Assembly (NCBI GenBank): GCA_029941885.1 | Contig: JAPYTP010000008.1 | Coordinates: 1 to 64,000, forward strand | Direction: 5' to 3' | DNA from: Myxococcota bacterium | GTDB lineage: Bacteria; Myxococcota_A; UBA9160; UBA4427 | DNA length: 64,000 bases | Shown here: positions 49,635-58,308 of the stretch, piece by piece | How positions within the stretch are numbered: position 1 is the first letter of the stretch | How the letters are laid out: every line of letters begins with the position of its first letter | Notes under the pieces: generated by a model | Told to the model about the DNA's origin: nothing | Seen by the model: only the letters and a program-made list of their open reading frames with translations | Database searches by the model: none | Translations under genes and position numbers: made by a program

Positions 49635-51163
49635 TCGGAATCCCGAAGCGCCTCGCGAACCTTTCGCCGCAGTAGCTTTCCGGTCTCGGTGTACGGGAGT
49701 TCTTCCCAAAATTCGATGCGCTCGGGGGTGCGAGAAGATCGCAGGCGATCCTTCACCCATTGCTGAAGCTCAGTGGCCGAAGCTGCACTGCCCTTTCGCG
49801 CGACCACGACCGCGGCCACGGATTCGCCCCACTGCTCGTCCGGCACTCCGATCACGCAGGCGTCGATCAGTCCCTCGTGGGTCAGCAGCACGTCCTCGAT
49901 TTCACCCGGCGACATATTCTCGCCGCCGCGAACGATCACGTCGTCCATTCGGCCTTCGAGGAAGAGGAACCCCCCGTCGTCGAGATAGCCACCGTCTCGC
50001 GTGTCGAACCAACCCTCCGCGTCGAGCAGACTACCCTTGCCACGGTACTCGCCGGAGACCTGCTCACCCCGAACGAAGATCAGGCCCCGTTCCCCGGCGG
50101 CCACTTCCTCCTCCGTATCGACATCCCGGATACTGACCTCGATCGTCGGGAGCGGCAGGCCCACCGAAACGATGCGCTTGCGAACGGCTTCGTCGGAGCT
50201 GCCCATCGCGTCGCGATGATCCTCGGGCCCGAGCAGAGAGATCGTGGAGCTGGTCTCCGTCAGGCCGTAGGCGTTGGTGAAATTCGTCTCGGGGAAGAGC
50301 TTCATCGCCTTCTCGATCACGGATTGCGGCATCTTTCCGCCACCGTAGGCGAGCGCGCGCAGATTCGGCAGCCCCACCTCGGACTGCCCTTCGAGCTCAT
50401 CGACGATCCGCGCCAACATCGTGGGCACCACCATCGCGTGGGTCACGTCTTGTTCGCGGGCAGTTTCGATCCAGGACTCCGCCGTAAAATTGGGCATCTG
50501 TACCACGCGACGACCCGAGTAGACGGCGCTCACGATGCCCGCCATTCCCGCGATGTGGTAGGGCGGCACACAACTGAGGGACGCATCGTTCTCGTCCGCA
50601 CCCATGAATTCGACCGAGCCCAGGACGTACGAGACGAGATGTTTCTGGCGCAGCACGGCGGCTTTCGGCGCACCGGTGGTGCCACTCGTGAAGAGCAGGA
50701 TCGCCGTATCCTCGGGCTCCATCGACCACGGTTCTTCGCGCGGGGTCGCTTCCTTCGCCCGCGCGTGTGACAGCAACCCGTCGGTCGTCGAAATCGCCAC
50801 GAAGTCGTCGCCTTCCGGAGACTCGAAGCGGTCCCCGAGACGATCCGCGCGATCTGAATCCGTCACGAGCCGTCCCGGATGTAGCTGATTGATCAGCGAA
50901 TCGAGTTCGAGGTCCGTCAGCCGGTAGTTCAGCGGGGCGAAGGGAATCCCCGCCCACGACGCACCGAAGACCGCGATCGGAAGGGCGAGGCTCGTGACGT
51001 CGAGCATCGCCAGATGCTTCGTGCGCCCATCGTCGAGGGAGGCCGCAAGGGCCCCTGCCGAATCGAAGAGCTGCTGATAGCTCAGCTGGTCGTCGCCGTT
51101 CTGAAACGCGACGCGGTCCCCATAGGCGCTTGCCGCCATCTCCAGAAGCATCATCAAGTTCAT
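49631..51163 (-). CDS. Fatty acyl-CoA synthetase (class I adenylate-forming enzyme)
   Basis: A 510-residue ANL-family ligase that activates a carboxylic acid to acyl-AMP and then acyl-CoA. The P-loop A3 motif is LLFTSGTTGAPKAAVL, A5 is NAYGLTETSSTISLLG, A7/A8 include GWFDTRDGGYLDDGGFLFLEGRMDDVIVRGGENMSPGEIE, and the A10 lysine is in YTETGKLLRR. Length and motifs are typical. It overlaps the crotonase gene by 4 nt and follows the 102-residue protein by 109 nt. It is the entry enzyme of this presumed acyl-CoA operon; the acid it activates is unknown. Confidence 0.96.
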   Translation of the reverse strand: MNLMMLLEMAASAYGDRVAFQNGDDQLSYQQLFDSAGALAASLDDGRTKHLAMLDVTSLALPIAVFGASWAGIPFAPLNYRLTDLELDSLINQLHPGRLVTDSDRADRLGDRFESPEGDDFVAISTTDGLLSHARAKEATPREEPWSMEPEDTAILLFTSGTTGAPKAAVLRQKHLVSYVLGSVEFMGADENDASLSCVPPYHIAGMAGIVSAVYSGRRVVQMPNFTAESWIETAREQDVTHAMVVPTMLARIVDELEGQSEVGLPNLRALAYGGGKMPQSVIEKAMKLFPETNFTNAYGLTETSSTISLLGPEDHRDAMGSSDEAVRKRIVSVGLPLPTIEVSIRDVDTEEEVAAGERGLIFVRGEQVSGEYRGKGSLLDAEGWFDTRDGGYLDDGGFLFLEGRMDDVIVRGGENMSPGEIEDVLLTHEGLIDACVIGVPDEQWGESVAAVVVARKGSAASATELQQWVKDRLRSSRTPERIEFWEELPYTETGKLLRRKVREALRDSD

Positions 51164-51272
51164 AACGATCTCATCTCAACGTTCCGGCGAGCCCCAATAG
51201 CGAACCTGGCGGAAGCATCCCCCCCTTCCAAACACGGGCGTCAGGGGGTTCGCGAGGCTCCCCCCGAAAAAA

Positions 51273-51581
51273 TCAGTCGGACGACGGAAGAGGCTTGGCG
51301 CCCTTGATCTCGAGGGCCGTACCGCCGACCGCGAGGCCACCCTCGCCGGGCTTCGTGCACAGGATCTCAATGTCACCGGCTTCGCTGGTGTACCGCTTGC
51401 CCATCTGCGTCCCGGCTTTCTGGTCGGGATCGATCTCGGCGTCCGGCGCCTCCGCGGTCAATTCGACGACCGCTGCTCCGCCGCAAGTCAAATTCACATC
51501 TCCTGCCGGTGCAACGACGATCATCAGCTCCGAACTGCACACCGCACTCTTCAAACGGGTACCTGCCTTGAATACGGCCAT
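51273..51581 (-). CDS. Conserved small protein beside acyl-CoA ligase, unknown function
   Basis: A 102-residue soluble protein: MAVFKAGTRLKSAVCSSELMI at the start, then LTCGGAAVV, KRYTSEAGDIEILCTKPGEGGLAVGG and KPLPSSD at the end. I recall similar small proteins, with conserved CS, CGG and CTKPG segments, beside acyl-CoA ligases in actinobacteria and proteobacteria, though without a known function. The three cysteines (C15, C33, C75 by count) are the notable residues; metal binding or a redox or scaffolding role is speculation. It is the first gene of the minus-strand ligase/crotonase/CoA-transferase run. Confidence 0.8.
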   Translation of the reverse strand: MAVFKAGTRLKSAVCSSELMIVVAPAGDVNLTCGGAAVVELTAEAPDAEIDPDQKAGTQMGKRYTSEAGDIEILCTKPGEGGLAVGGTALEIKGAKPLPSSD

Positions 51582-51747
51582 TCCAAACTCCTCTGGGTCT
51601 TCAGTCGATCATCACCGATCGAGACTTCCCTCGGCATCGCGGCGCGGCGCGAGCGCCTGGTTCCGCTCGACGCCCCACTCTATAAAGGGTGAGCGAGCAT
51701 ACGGATTCCAGACCGTGAATGCTAACGTTCAGAACCCTGAGACGGTC

Positions 51748-53229
51748 ATGCCCTATTCCCCCGAACCCCGTGAAATAGTTAGCCAAATCGGCACATCTAA
51801 ATCGGCTGGGAGCGATCGTGGAAGCGACCCGGTCGAGATTTTCGACGCGGGCCGAGCCCACGCGCGAGACCTCCTCCGGGCGTGCAACCTCGAACCCGAC
51901 GAGGTGCCGGATCCCACGCCGCCGGTGCAACACGCCGCCACCGAGTGGGCCGCTTCTGGTGCGATGGCGCTGACCGGGCCAGCCAAGGGCCCACCTCGCT
52001 TCGCGTGCGGCCCACTGGCCAGCGCGGCCCGCGGCGCCGCGCTCGTCCTACAGGTCCTCGCGGATGACCGCCGACTCGAAGCCCTCGATGCGGCTTCCCT
52101 GCTCGGCGAGCGTGCGGCCCTGGCGGGCCTCACGCGCCGGGGCGATCTCTCGGCCGGTGGAAGCGCGCGGCTGCTCCCGACTCGCGATGGCACCCTCGCA
52201 CTCAACCTTCCGCGGAACGACGACTGGCATCTCATCCCCGCGTGGCTCGAGGACGATCTCCCGTGCGGCCGAAGCGGGGACTCCCATGAGGGTGACCACG
52301 ACTCCCACTGGCGAGCGATCGCGAAAAACATCTCGAGTCGCGGCACGGGCGCATTGGTCGAGCGCGGTCGTCTGATGGGTCTCGCAATCGCAACCGCTCC
52401 CGCCGCCGCGGACGTGATGACGCGCGCACCCTTTTTCGAACTCCAACTCGATTCCCAAGCCGCGCCCGAGCGGCGCCCTCGGCGCCGGCGTCTGCTCGAT
52501 CTCTCGACGCTCTGGGCGGGCCCCCTCGCGACCTCGCTGCTTTCGATGGCGGGTATCGACGTCCTCAAGATCGAGAGCCCCACGCGTCCGGACGGTGCGC
52601 GGAATGGACCGACCGAATTCTTCGATCTGATGAATGCAGACAAACGAGGCTGCGCCCTCGACCTGCACGATACGCGCGACCGCGGGATCTTCGAAAGACT
52701 CCTCGAATCGGCGGATATCGTCGTTGAGAGTGCCCGCCCCCGCGCCCTTTCCCAACTCGGATACGACGCGGAGGGATGGGTCGCAGAGCGTCCCGGTCGG
52801 ATCTGGACATCGATTACCGGCTACGGTCGCAGCAACGAATGGATCGCCTTTGGCGACGATGCCGCGATCGCTGCGGGGCTCGCGTGGTCTCCCGCCGCCG
52901 AGGACACGGACCCGTGCTTCTGTGCGGACGCGATCGCGGATCCACTCACCGGGATCCACGTCGCCGCGATCGTCCTCGCCCATCTCCGACGGAGTCGCGG
53001 CGGATTATTCGACGTCTCTCTCTCGGGGATCGCACACCGCGCCGCGACCGCATCCTCGGGCTGCCTCCTGCTCCCGCTCGAGGGCGACCAGGCGGGCTGG
53101 AGCGTGATCGATCGCGACCGAAGGACTGCTGTCGTGGGCCCACGCGCTCGATCGGCTAGGGGCGCCGCTCCGGGGCTCGCGCCGCCAGACGAGGCCCTGC
53201 TCTCGGCGTGGTTGGACGCGCCGTGCTGA
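51748..53229 (+). CDS. CaiB/BaiF-type CoA-transferase with atypical N-terminal half
   Basis: A 493-residue protein. Residues 245-493 are a family III CoA-transferase N-domain (LLDLSTLWAGPLATSLLSMAGIDVLKIESPTRPDGAR, WTSITGYGR, and the presumed catalytic Asp in CADAIADPLTGIHVAA). The first 240 residues appear to be the C-terminal part of another such domain (ARLLPTRDGTLALNLPRNDDWHLIPAWL) without a catalytic Asp. The order is therefore a half domain followed by most of a second one. ATG 51748 has no good Shine-Dalgarno, so the start is uncertain. It overlaps the amidohydrolase start by up to 22 nt, which suggests coupling, and is divergent from the 102-residue protein. Confidence 0.8.
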   Translation: MPYSPEPREIVSQIGTSKSAGSDRGSDPVEIFDAGRAHARDLLRACNLEPDEVPDPTPPVQHAATEWAASGAMALTGPAKGPPRFACGPLASAARGAALVLQVLADDRRLEALDAASLLGERAALAGLTRRGDLSAGGSARLLPTRDGTLALNLPRNDDWHLIPAWLEDDLPCGRSGDSHEGDHDSHWRAIAKNISSRGTGALVERGRLMGLAIATAPAAADVMTRAPFFELQLDSQAAPERRPRRRRLLDLSTLWAGPLATSLLSMAGIDVLKIESPTRPDGARNGPTEFFDLMNADKRGCALDLHDTRDRGIFERLLESADIVVESARPRALSQLGYDAEGWVAERPGRIWTSITGYGRSNEWIAFGDDAAIAAGLAWSPAAEDTDPCFCADAIADPLTGIHVAAIVLAHLRRSRGGLFDVSLSGIAHRAATASSGCLLLPLEGDQAGWSVIDRDRRTAVVGPRARSARGAAPGLAPPDEALLSAWLDAPC

Positions 53230-54662
53230 TCCGTGGCGCCGACGTCGGCGGACGAATCCGCGACGTGCGTTGTGCCGACGGCCGCGTCCGCGAGGTCGCG
53301 CCCGATCTGTCACCCCGGGCGGACGAGTCGCTCCTCGACGCAGGCGGCGGCGCGCTGCTGCCGGGATTGCACGATCACCACATCCATCTGCACGCCCTCG
53401 CCGCGGCACTGTCCTCCATACGCTGCGGCCCACCCGAAGTCGAGGATCTCGAGGGGCTTCGGAGAGCGCTCGCGGTCGAACCGGATGAGCGGGGCTGGCT
53501 GCGGGGGACGGGATATTTCGAATCCGTTGCGGGCCCCCTCGACCGCAACCTCCTGGACGAACTCCGACACGATCTCCCCGTTCGCATTCAGCACCGGAGC
53601 GGGGCCATGTGGTTCCTGAACTCCCGCGCCCTCGCAGCCCTCGGGATCGCGGACACCGCCGCGGAGGACGTCGCGCGACCCGACGAAGAAGTCGCGGCGA
53701 TCGAGCGCGATCCGAAGGGCCGTGCGACGGGGCGACTGTTTCGGGCCGATGCCTGGCTGCGGGATCGCCTTCCGACTTCGGCGGCACCGGACCTTGCCGC
53801 CGTGGGACGACGGCTCGCGGCCTACGGCGTCACGGCGATCACCGATGCGACGCCCACGAACGGATCCGACGAAGCCGGTCGTTTTCGGGCCGCACAGGCC
53901 TCCGGTGCCCTGCCCCAGCGGCTCGCCATGATGGGTCGCCTCGCAGCGACCGGGCCCGTCGACCCCGGCGACCCGATGCTGCGCGTCGGCGCGCACAAGA
54001 TCATGCTCGATGAACCCGCGCTTCCCGATCTCGAGCAACTCGTCGACACCATCCGCGCCGCCCACGCTCGCAAACGACCGGTCGCCATTCACACCGTCAC
54101 GCGCGCCGAGATTCACTTCGCCCTCGCCGCCCTCACGGCCGCGCGGGTCCTCCCGGGCGACCGGATCGAACACGCCTCGGTCGCGCCGCCCGAAGCCGTC
54201 GAGATCATTTCGCGGCTCGATCTCGCGATCGTGACCCAGCCCAATTTCCTGGCGGAGCGAGGCGACGCCTATCGGGCGAACGTCGACGAGCGAGACCTCC
54301 CTCATCTCTATCGTGTGAAGAGTTGGCTCGAAGCGGGCGTTCGTCTCGGCGGGGGAACCGACGCGCCCTTCGGTCATCCGGATCCCTGGCGTGCGATGCA
54401 CGCCGCAGTGGAGCGGCGCACAGCGACTGGGGATCGACTTGGCAGGGAAGAATGCGTGTCGCCCGAAACCGCCCTCGCGCTCTTCCTCCCCGCCTTCTCG
54501 CGCCGGCCTCAGCCCAACGACGAGACCGCGCCCGCGATCGAGATCGGGGACCCGGCGGATCTCTGTCTGCTCGCAGTGCCCTGGAGTCGGGCGCGTCTGG
54601 ACCTCTCGAGTGACCACGTGAGCGCCACTCTTCGCGACGGCAGCCTGATCTTCTCAGCCTAG
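53208..54662 (+). CDS. Amidohydrolase family protein (YtcJ-like)
   Basis: A 484-residue metal-dependent hydrolase. The HxH metal motif is in GLHDHHIHLHAL, further ligands in AIHTVTRAEIH and RIEHASVAPPEAV, and the final acid in GGTDAPFGHPDPWRAMHAA. This is the amidohydrolase-3 layout of YtcJ-type enzymes, usually periplasmic or cytosolic and of broad or unknown specificity. It starts at GTG 53208 or 53223, in either case inside the upstream CoA-transferase gene, so translation is probably coupled. A role in opening or trimming the substrate fed to the CoA pathway is possible. Confidence 0.9.
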   Translation: MVGRAVLIRGADVGGRIRDVRCADGRVREVAPDLSPRADESLLDAGGGALLPGLHDHHIHLHALAAALSSIRCGPPEVEDLEGLRRALAVEPDERGWLRGTGYFESVAGPLDRNLLDELRHDLPVRIQHRSGAMWFLNSRALAALGIADTAAEDVARPDEEVAAIERDPKGRATGRLFRADAWLRDRLPTSAAPDLAAVGRRLAAYGVTAITDATPTNGSDEAGRFRAAQASGALPQRLAMMGRLAATGPVDPGDPMLRVGAHKIMLDEPALPDLEQLVDTIRAAHARKRPVAIHTVTRAEIHFALAALTAARVLPGDRIEHASVAPPEAVEIISRLDLAIVTQPNFLAERGDAYRANVDERDLPHLYRVKSWLEAGVRLGGGTDAPFGHPDPWRAMHAAVERRTATGDRLGREECVSPETALALFLPAFSRRPQPNDETAPAIEIGDPADLCLLAVPWSRARLDLSSDHVSATLRDGSLIFSA

Positions 54663-54827
54663 AGCCGTTCCCACACCCCGCGACCGACCGTGGGTCTTCG
54701 GGCACACCCGAACTTCACACAACTTTACACAGCGGACATCGAACCGAGAGGTGTGGTGCGTCGTGTTCTTTTTGCGCCCCAACTGGTCGCGGTACGGCCG
54801 ATGACCCTCCGCCCGGAGGATTGAGAA

Positions 54828-55505
54828 TGACCTCGCAACGAAACGTCACCCCTGACCGACTCGAGCCCGGACCGAGTTCCAGCCGCCGTCTGCTCGCCCG
54901 GCCGCTCGGACTGCTCGCTCCCACCCTCGCAGAACGCCTACCGCGTGCTCGGCAGGACCGAGTACGCTCGGCATCCGGCGCTGCGCCATGATGCCGACAC
55001 GAAGAAATTTGCCGAGACGATCGCCGCGGAGATGGATGCGGCGGAGCAGATCGTCCGCGCCGGCGAGGTCGACTTCCTCTTCCTTCGACTCGAGGCGCTG
55101 GACCTCCTCACCCACGCCCATTTCGGCCCCCTCGACGGACGCGGACAGGACGACGGAAGGGGTCCACTCCTGGCGGCCTATCGCTACATCGATGAGCGGC
55201 TCGCGGCTCTTTCCTCGCTGATGGATGAAGACGACTGGCTCATCTATCTCTCGGACCACGGGATTCGATCGTCCATGCAGCACGAGGAAGACGCGATCTC
55301 CGTCGTTTACGGCCGAGGCGTGCCTCGGGGCCGCGCAGATGGACGGCCCTCACTGCGAGGCGTTCCCCATAGTCTGGCTGCCATGCTCGACGTCGACACG
55401 AATTGGCCGGATACGGGAACCGCACCCTGGCTCCGACTCGCCGACTCGGACCCCGCGGAGCAGTCGGTCGATCCCACGGACGAGACCCTCGCCGCACGAC
55501 ACTGA
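54828..55505 (+). pseudogene. Truncated/frameshifted alkaline-phosphatase-superfamily protein
   Basis: A GGAGGATTGAGA ribosome site precedes an ATG at 54828 whose frame reads MTSQRNVTPDRLEPGP and LARPLGLLAPTLAERL, then ends in about 55 codons. A second frame picks up at about 54930 (SQNAYRVLGRTEYARHP) and continues as the C-terminal part of an AlkP/type I phosphodiesterase-like enzyme: VDFLFLRLEALDLLTHAHFGP, LIYLSDHGIRSS and VYGRGVPRG. The DHG metal ligands remain, but the N-terminal catalytic half with the nucleophile is missing. A large internal deletion with frame change best explains it; a sequencing error alone cannot restore the missing half. Confidence 0.65.
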
Positions 55506-55536
55506 CGCGCGCTGCTCGAAGGATCGAGGACGAGGC

Positions 55537-56649
55537 CTAGCGGAATCGCGGAATCACTTCCTCCGCGAGGAGCTCGATGGTCCGAAGCGCTGCCTTCTGG
55601 GGCACGCTGCCCATCTGGATCAGGAACATCACCTCGTCTGCCCCGGCCTCCTGCAGGCGTTCGACGTACCCGATGGCATCGGCCGGCGTGCCGTAGGCAT
55701 GATTCGGATTGAAGAGCCCGGTCGCCTCGGTGCCGACCTCGATCTTCTCTTCGTTTAGATAGGCGACGAAGGCTTCGCCCTTCTTCCGGAGGTACTCCGC
55801 GGCGTCCTCGTCTTCCGGCGGCGTGCCGGGCGCGGGTCCACCCTGATAGAAGTGATTGATCGACTCGGTGAAGAAACGTTGGCCGCGGTGGCCCACAGCC
55901 CGGGCCTCGACACCATCGTCGAGCACGATCGCGGGGCAGAGCGCGGACAACTTGTCGTTCGCGACGGCGCCAACCTGGCTCTCGGGCGTACGGCGCTCGA
56001 TCGCCGCACGGTAGACTCGGTTCTTCTGCGCAACGTCCTCCGGGCCACCGAAGCCGAGACACAGAGCGCCGACGCCCCACTCCCCCGCCTGGTTGAGCGT
56101 CGTTTCCCGGGTGCACGCCATCGAGAGCGGAGGATGCGGCTTCTGCATCGGCTTGGGATGGATGCGGCGCTCCGGCACGCGAATGATGTCGCTTTCGAAG
56201 GAATAGAGATCCGCTGCCCAGATCTCCGGAATCATTCGGAAGGAGGTCTCGAGCTGTTTATCGATGTCCGCAATATTCACATCGAAGGCTCCCGCTTCGG
56301 TCTCGGTCCCACCCTTACCGACGCCGAAATCCATCCGCCCATTCGAGAGCACGTCGAGCATCGCCACCCGTTCTGCAACCTTCACCGGATGATTCATCTT
56401 GAAGGGCAGGCAGACGACGCCGTGGCCGATTCGGATATTCGAGGTCTTGCCGGCGACAAAAGCGAGGAATGTTTCGGGCGCGCTCATATGCGCGTATTGC
56501 GTGAGGCAATGATGTTCGACGGCCCAGATGCGATCGAAGCCGAGCTTGTCGGCGAGAACCGCCTGCTCGACACTATCGTGCAGGACCTGCTGCTCGTTCT
56601 CGGGCGAGGGGTCCACCATCTGCGCTTCGAAGATCATCGAGAATTCCAT
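55537..56649 (-). CDS. Luciferase-like (LLM) flavin-dependent oxidoreductase
   Basis: A 370-residue luciferase-like monooxygenase. Characteristic parts are LADKLGFDRIWAVEHHCLTQYAHMSAPETFLAFVAGKTSNIRIGHGVVCLPFKMNHPVKVAERVAMLDVLSNGRMDFGVGKGG in outline (EHH, the IRIGHGV strand and the LSNGRMDFGVG turn), then PKPMQKPHPPLSMA. The EHH motif and length near 370 fit FMN-dependent monooxygenases of the alkanal or nitrilotriacetate type. It converges on the phosphatase relic and is divergent from the next crotonase. The substrate is unknown. Confidence 0.93.
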   Translation of the reverse strand: MEFSMIFEAQMVDPSPENEQQVLHDSVEQAVLADKLGFDRIWAVEHHCLTQYAHMSAPETFLAFVAGKTSNIRIGHGVVCLPFKMNHPVKVAERVAMLDVLSNGRMDFGVGKGGTETEAGAFDVNIADIDKQLETSFRMIPEIWAADLYSFESDIIRVPERRIHPKPMQKPHPPLSMACTRETTLNQAGEWGVGALCLGFGGPEDVAQKNRVYRAAIERRTPESQVGAVANDKLSALCPAIVLDDGVEARAVGHRGQRFFTESINHFYQGGPAPGTPPEDEDAAEYLRKKGEAFVAYLNEEKIEVGTEATGLFNPNHAYGTPADAIGYVERLQEAGADEVMFLIQMGSVPQKAALRTIELLAEEVIPRFR

Positions 56650-56863
56650 GGATCGATCCGTCCTTTGGGTGCGAGTCGTGCAGCCGGTCCCTCTGGCACA
56701 TCCTCCCGCCGTTCCGAATCGGGGACCGCGCGCGGATCACGAGCTTTACTTCAGTTCGAGATATTGCCTCAGCCGTCTCACCGCGCCACCGCAAGAAACG
56801 CGTTCGCGAAGGATGCGGAGGTCGCGAGCGATTCGGGCCCGTGGCCTTCGCTATGCTCGAACG

Positions 56864-57646
56864 ATGCCTGGTCAGATCCGCGTCGAACGTGACGGCCCCC
56901 TCGCCGAGGTCGTCTTCGATCACCCCGAACGCCGCAATGCCGTCACAACGGCAATGTGGAAGGAGATCCCGGAAATCGCCCGGGAACTCGACGCAGACGA
57001 CGGCGTGCGAGTCGTCGTCCTACGCGGTGAAGGGGACGTCGCTTTCGTCTCCGGTGCCGACATCTCGCAGTTCGAGGAGAGCCGCAGCGGAGACAACGCC
57101 CGGCAATACGACATGGACAACCTCGACGCGTGGGAGGCGCTCTCCGCGATCGGAAAGCCGGTGATCGCATCCATCCATGGTTTCTGTATCGGGGGCGGCT
57201 GTGCGATCGCCCTCTGCGCCGACCTTCGATACTGCGCCGACGACGCAGTATTTGCGATCCCGGCTGCCCGACTCGGCCTCGGCTATGGACAGATGGGCCT
57301 GGCTACCCTGACCCGGATCGTTGGCGAACCGCGGGCCAAGGAGATCTTCATGACGGCTCGTCGCTTCGACGCCCAGGAAGCCGCCTCGATGGGTCTGGTC
57401 AATCGTGTCCTGCCCAAGAGTGAACTCGATGCCTTCGTGCGCAAGACCGTCGAGGCGATCGCGAACAATGCGCCCCTCACGCTTCGATCTTCGAAGACGA
57501 CCTTCCGCGATCTCGCGCGCCCCGAATCGAAACGCCGCCCGACGGATGTCCAGGAGGCGATCGCGACTTGCTTCGCGAGCGAGGACTACGCCGAGGGTGT
57601 GCGCGCCTTCCTCGAGAAGCGGCGCCCCGAATTCAAGGGGCGCTAG
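56864..57646 (+). CDS. Crotonase-fold enoyl-CoA hydratase-like protein
   Basis: A 260-residue crotonase from ATG 56864 (the ORF track starts 112 codons too early). The fold is clear: HPERRNAVTTAMW, SGADISQFEE for the first oxyanion-hole residue, and HGFCIGGGCAIALCADLRYCADDAVFAIPAARLGLGYG. In canonical hydratases the two catalytic glutamates sit in GGGxELA and in FxxPE; here both positions are alanine (GGGCAIAL, AIPAARLG). It may catalyse a different crotonase reaction or use other residues. The next gene, tag, starts 11 nt on. Confidence 0.9.
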   Translation: MPGQIRVERDGPLAEVVFDHPERRNAVTTAMWKEIPEIARELDADDGVRVVVLRGEGDVAFVSGADISQFEESRSGDNARQYDMDNLDAWEALSAIGKPVIASIHGFCIGGGCAIALCADLRYCADDAVFAIPAARLGLGYGQMGLATLTRIVGEPRAKEIFMTARRFDAQEAASMGLVNRVLPKSELDAFVRKTVEAIANNAPLTLRSSKTTFRDLARPESKRRPTDVQEAIATCFASEDYAEGVRAFLEKRRPEFKGR

Positions 57647-57657
57647 GCCGAGTGATC

Positions 57658-58308
57658 ATGCCGACGAGATCTCCCTCACCGTCCACGAGACCGCGTCGTT
57701 GTAGCTGGGGGACCAGCCACGACGACTATCTGGAATACCACGACACAGAGTGGGGCTTCCCGGTCGATGACGATCAGCGGCTCTTCGAAAAGCTCTGTCT
57801 CGAGGGATTCCAGTCGGGCCTTTCCTGGCTGACCATTCTCCGAAAGCGTGAGAGTTTCCGAAGGGCCTTCGCCGACTTCGATTTCGCGCGGATCGCCCGC
57901 TGGAATGAAAGAAGCGTCCTGCGACTCCTCAAGGACGCGGGGATCGTTCGCCACCGCGGCAAGATCGAGGCCGCTCTCAGCAACGCCCGCTGTGCTGTCG
58001 CTCTACGGGAGGAGGCGGGATCGCTGGGGGCGTTCTTCTGGAGCTTCGAACCGGCGGCGGTGAAGCGCGCGAACGGCCGCAACGATGGAGAGCACGTCGC
58101 GATCAGCGAGTCGCCCGAGTCACGCGCCCTCACCAAGGCACTCAAGCAGCGCGGTTTCCGTTTCGTCGGTCCGACGACCGCCTACGCGTTCATGCAGGCC
58201 ATGGGGATCGTCAACGACCACACGAAGAGCTGCGACACCCACGCCCTCGTCGAAGGAGCGCGCGATCGATTCAAACGCCCGCGTCTACCCTCCGACTGGA
58301 AGGGCTGA
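57658..58308 (+). CDS. tag: DNA-3-methyladenine glycosylase I
   Basis: A 216-residue base-excision repair enzyme that removes 3-methyladenine from alkylated DNA. Family signatures are RRCSWGTSHDDYLEYHDTEWGFP at the N-terminus (zinc ligand Cys and His, and the substrate-pocket EWG), FEKLCLEGFQSGLSWLTILRKRE, and the terminal GIVNDHTKSCDTH with the remaining zinc ligands. The start is the ATG at 57658, 11 nt after the crotonase stop, and the stop overlaps the ATG of the transporter gene (TGATG), so the three genes form a plausible operon. Confidence 0.96.
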   Translation: MPTRSPSPSTRPRRCSWGTSHDDYLEYHDTEWGFPVDDDQRLFEKLCLEGFQSGLSWLTILRKRESFRRAFADFDFARIARWNERSVLRLLKDAGIVRHRGKIEAALSNARCAVALREEAGSLGAFFWSFEPAAVKRANGRNDGEHVAISESPESRALTKALKQRGFRFVGPTTAYAFMQAMGIVNDHTKSCDTHALVEGARDRFKRPRLPSDWKG

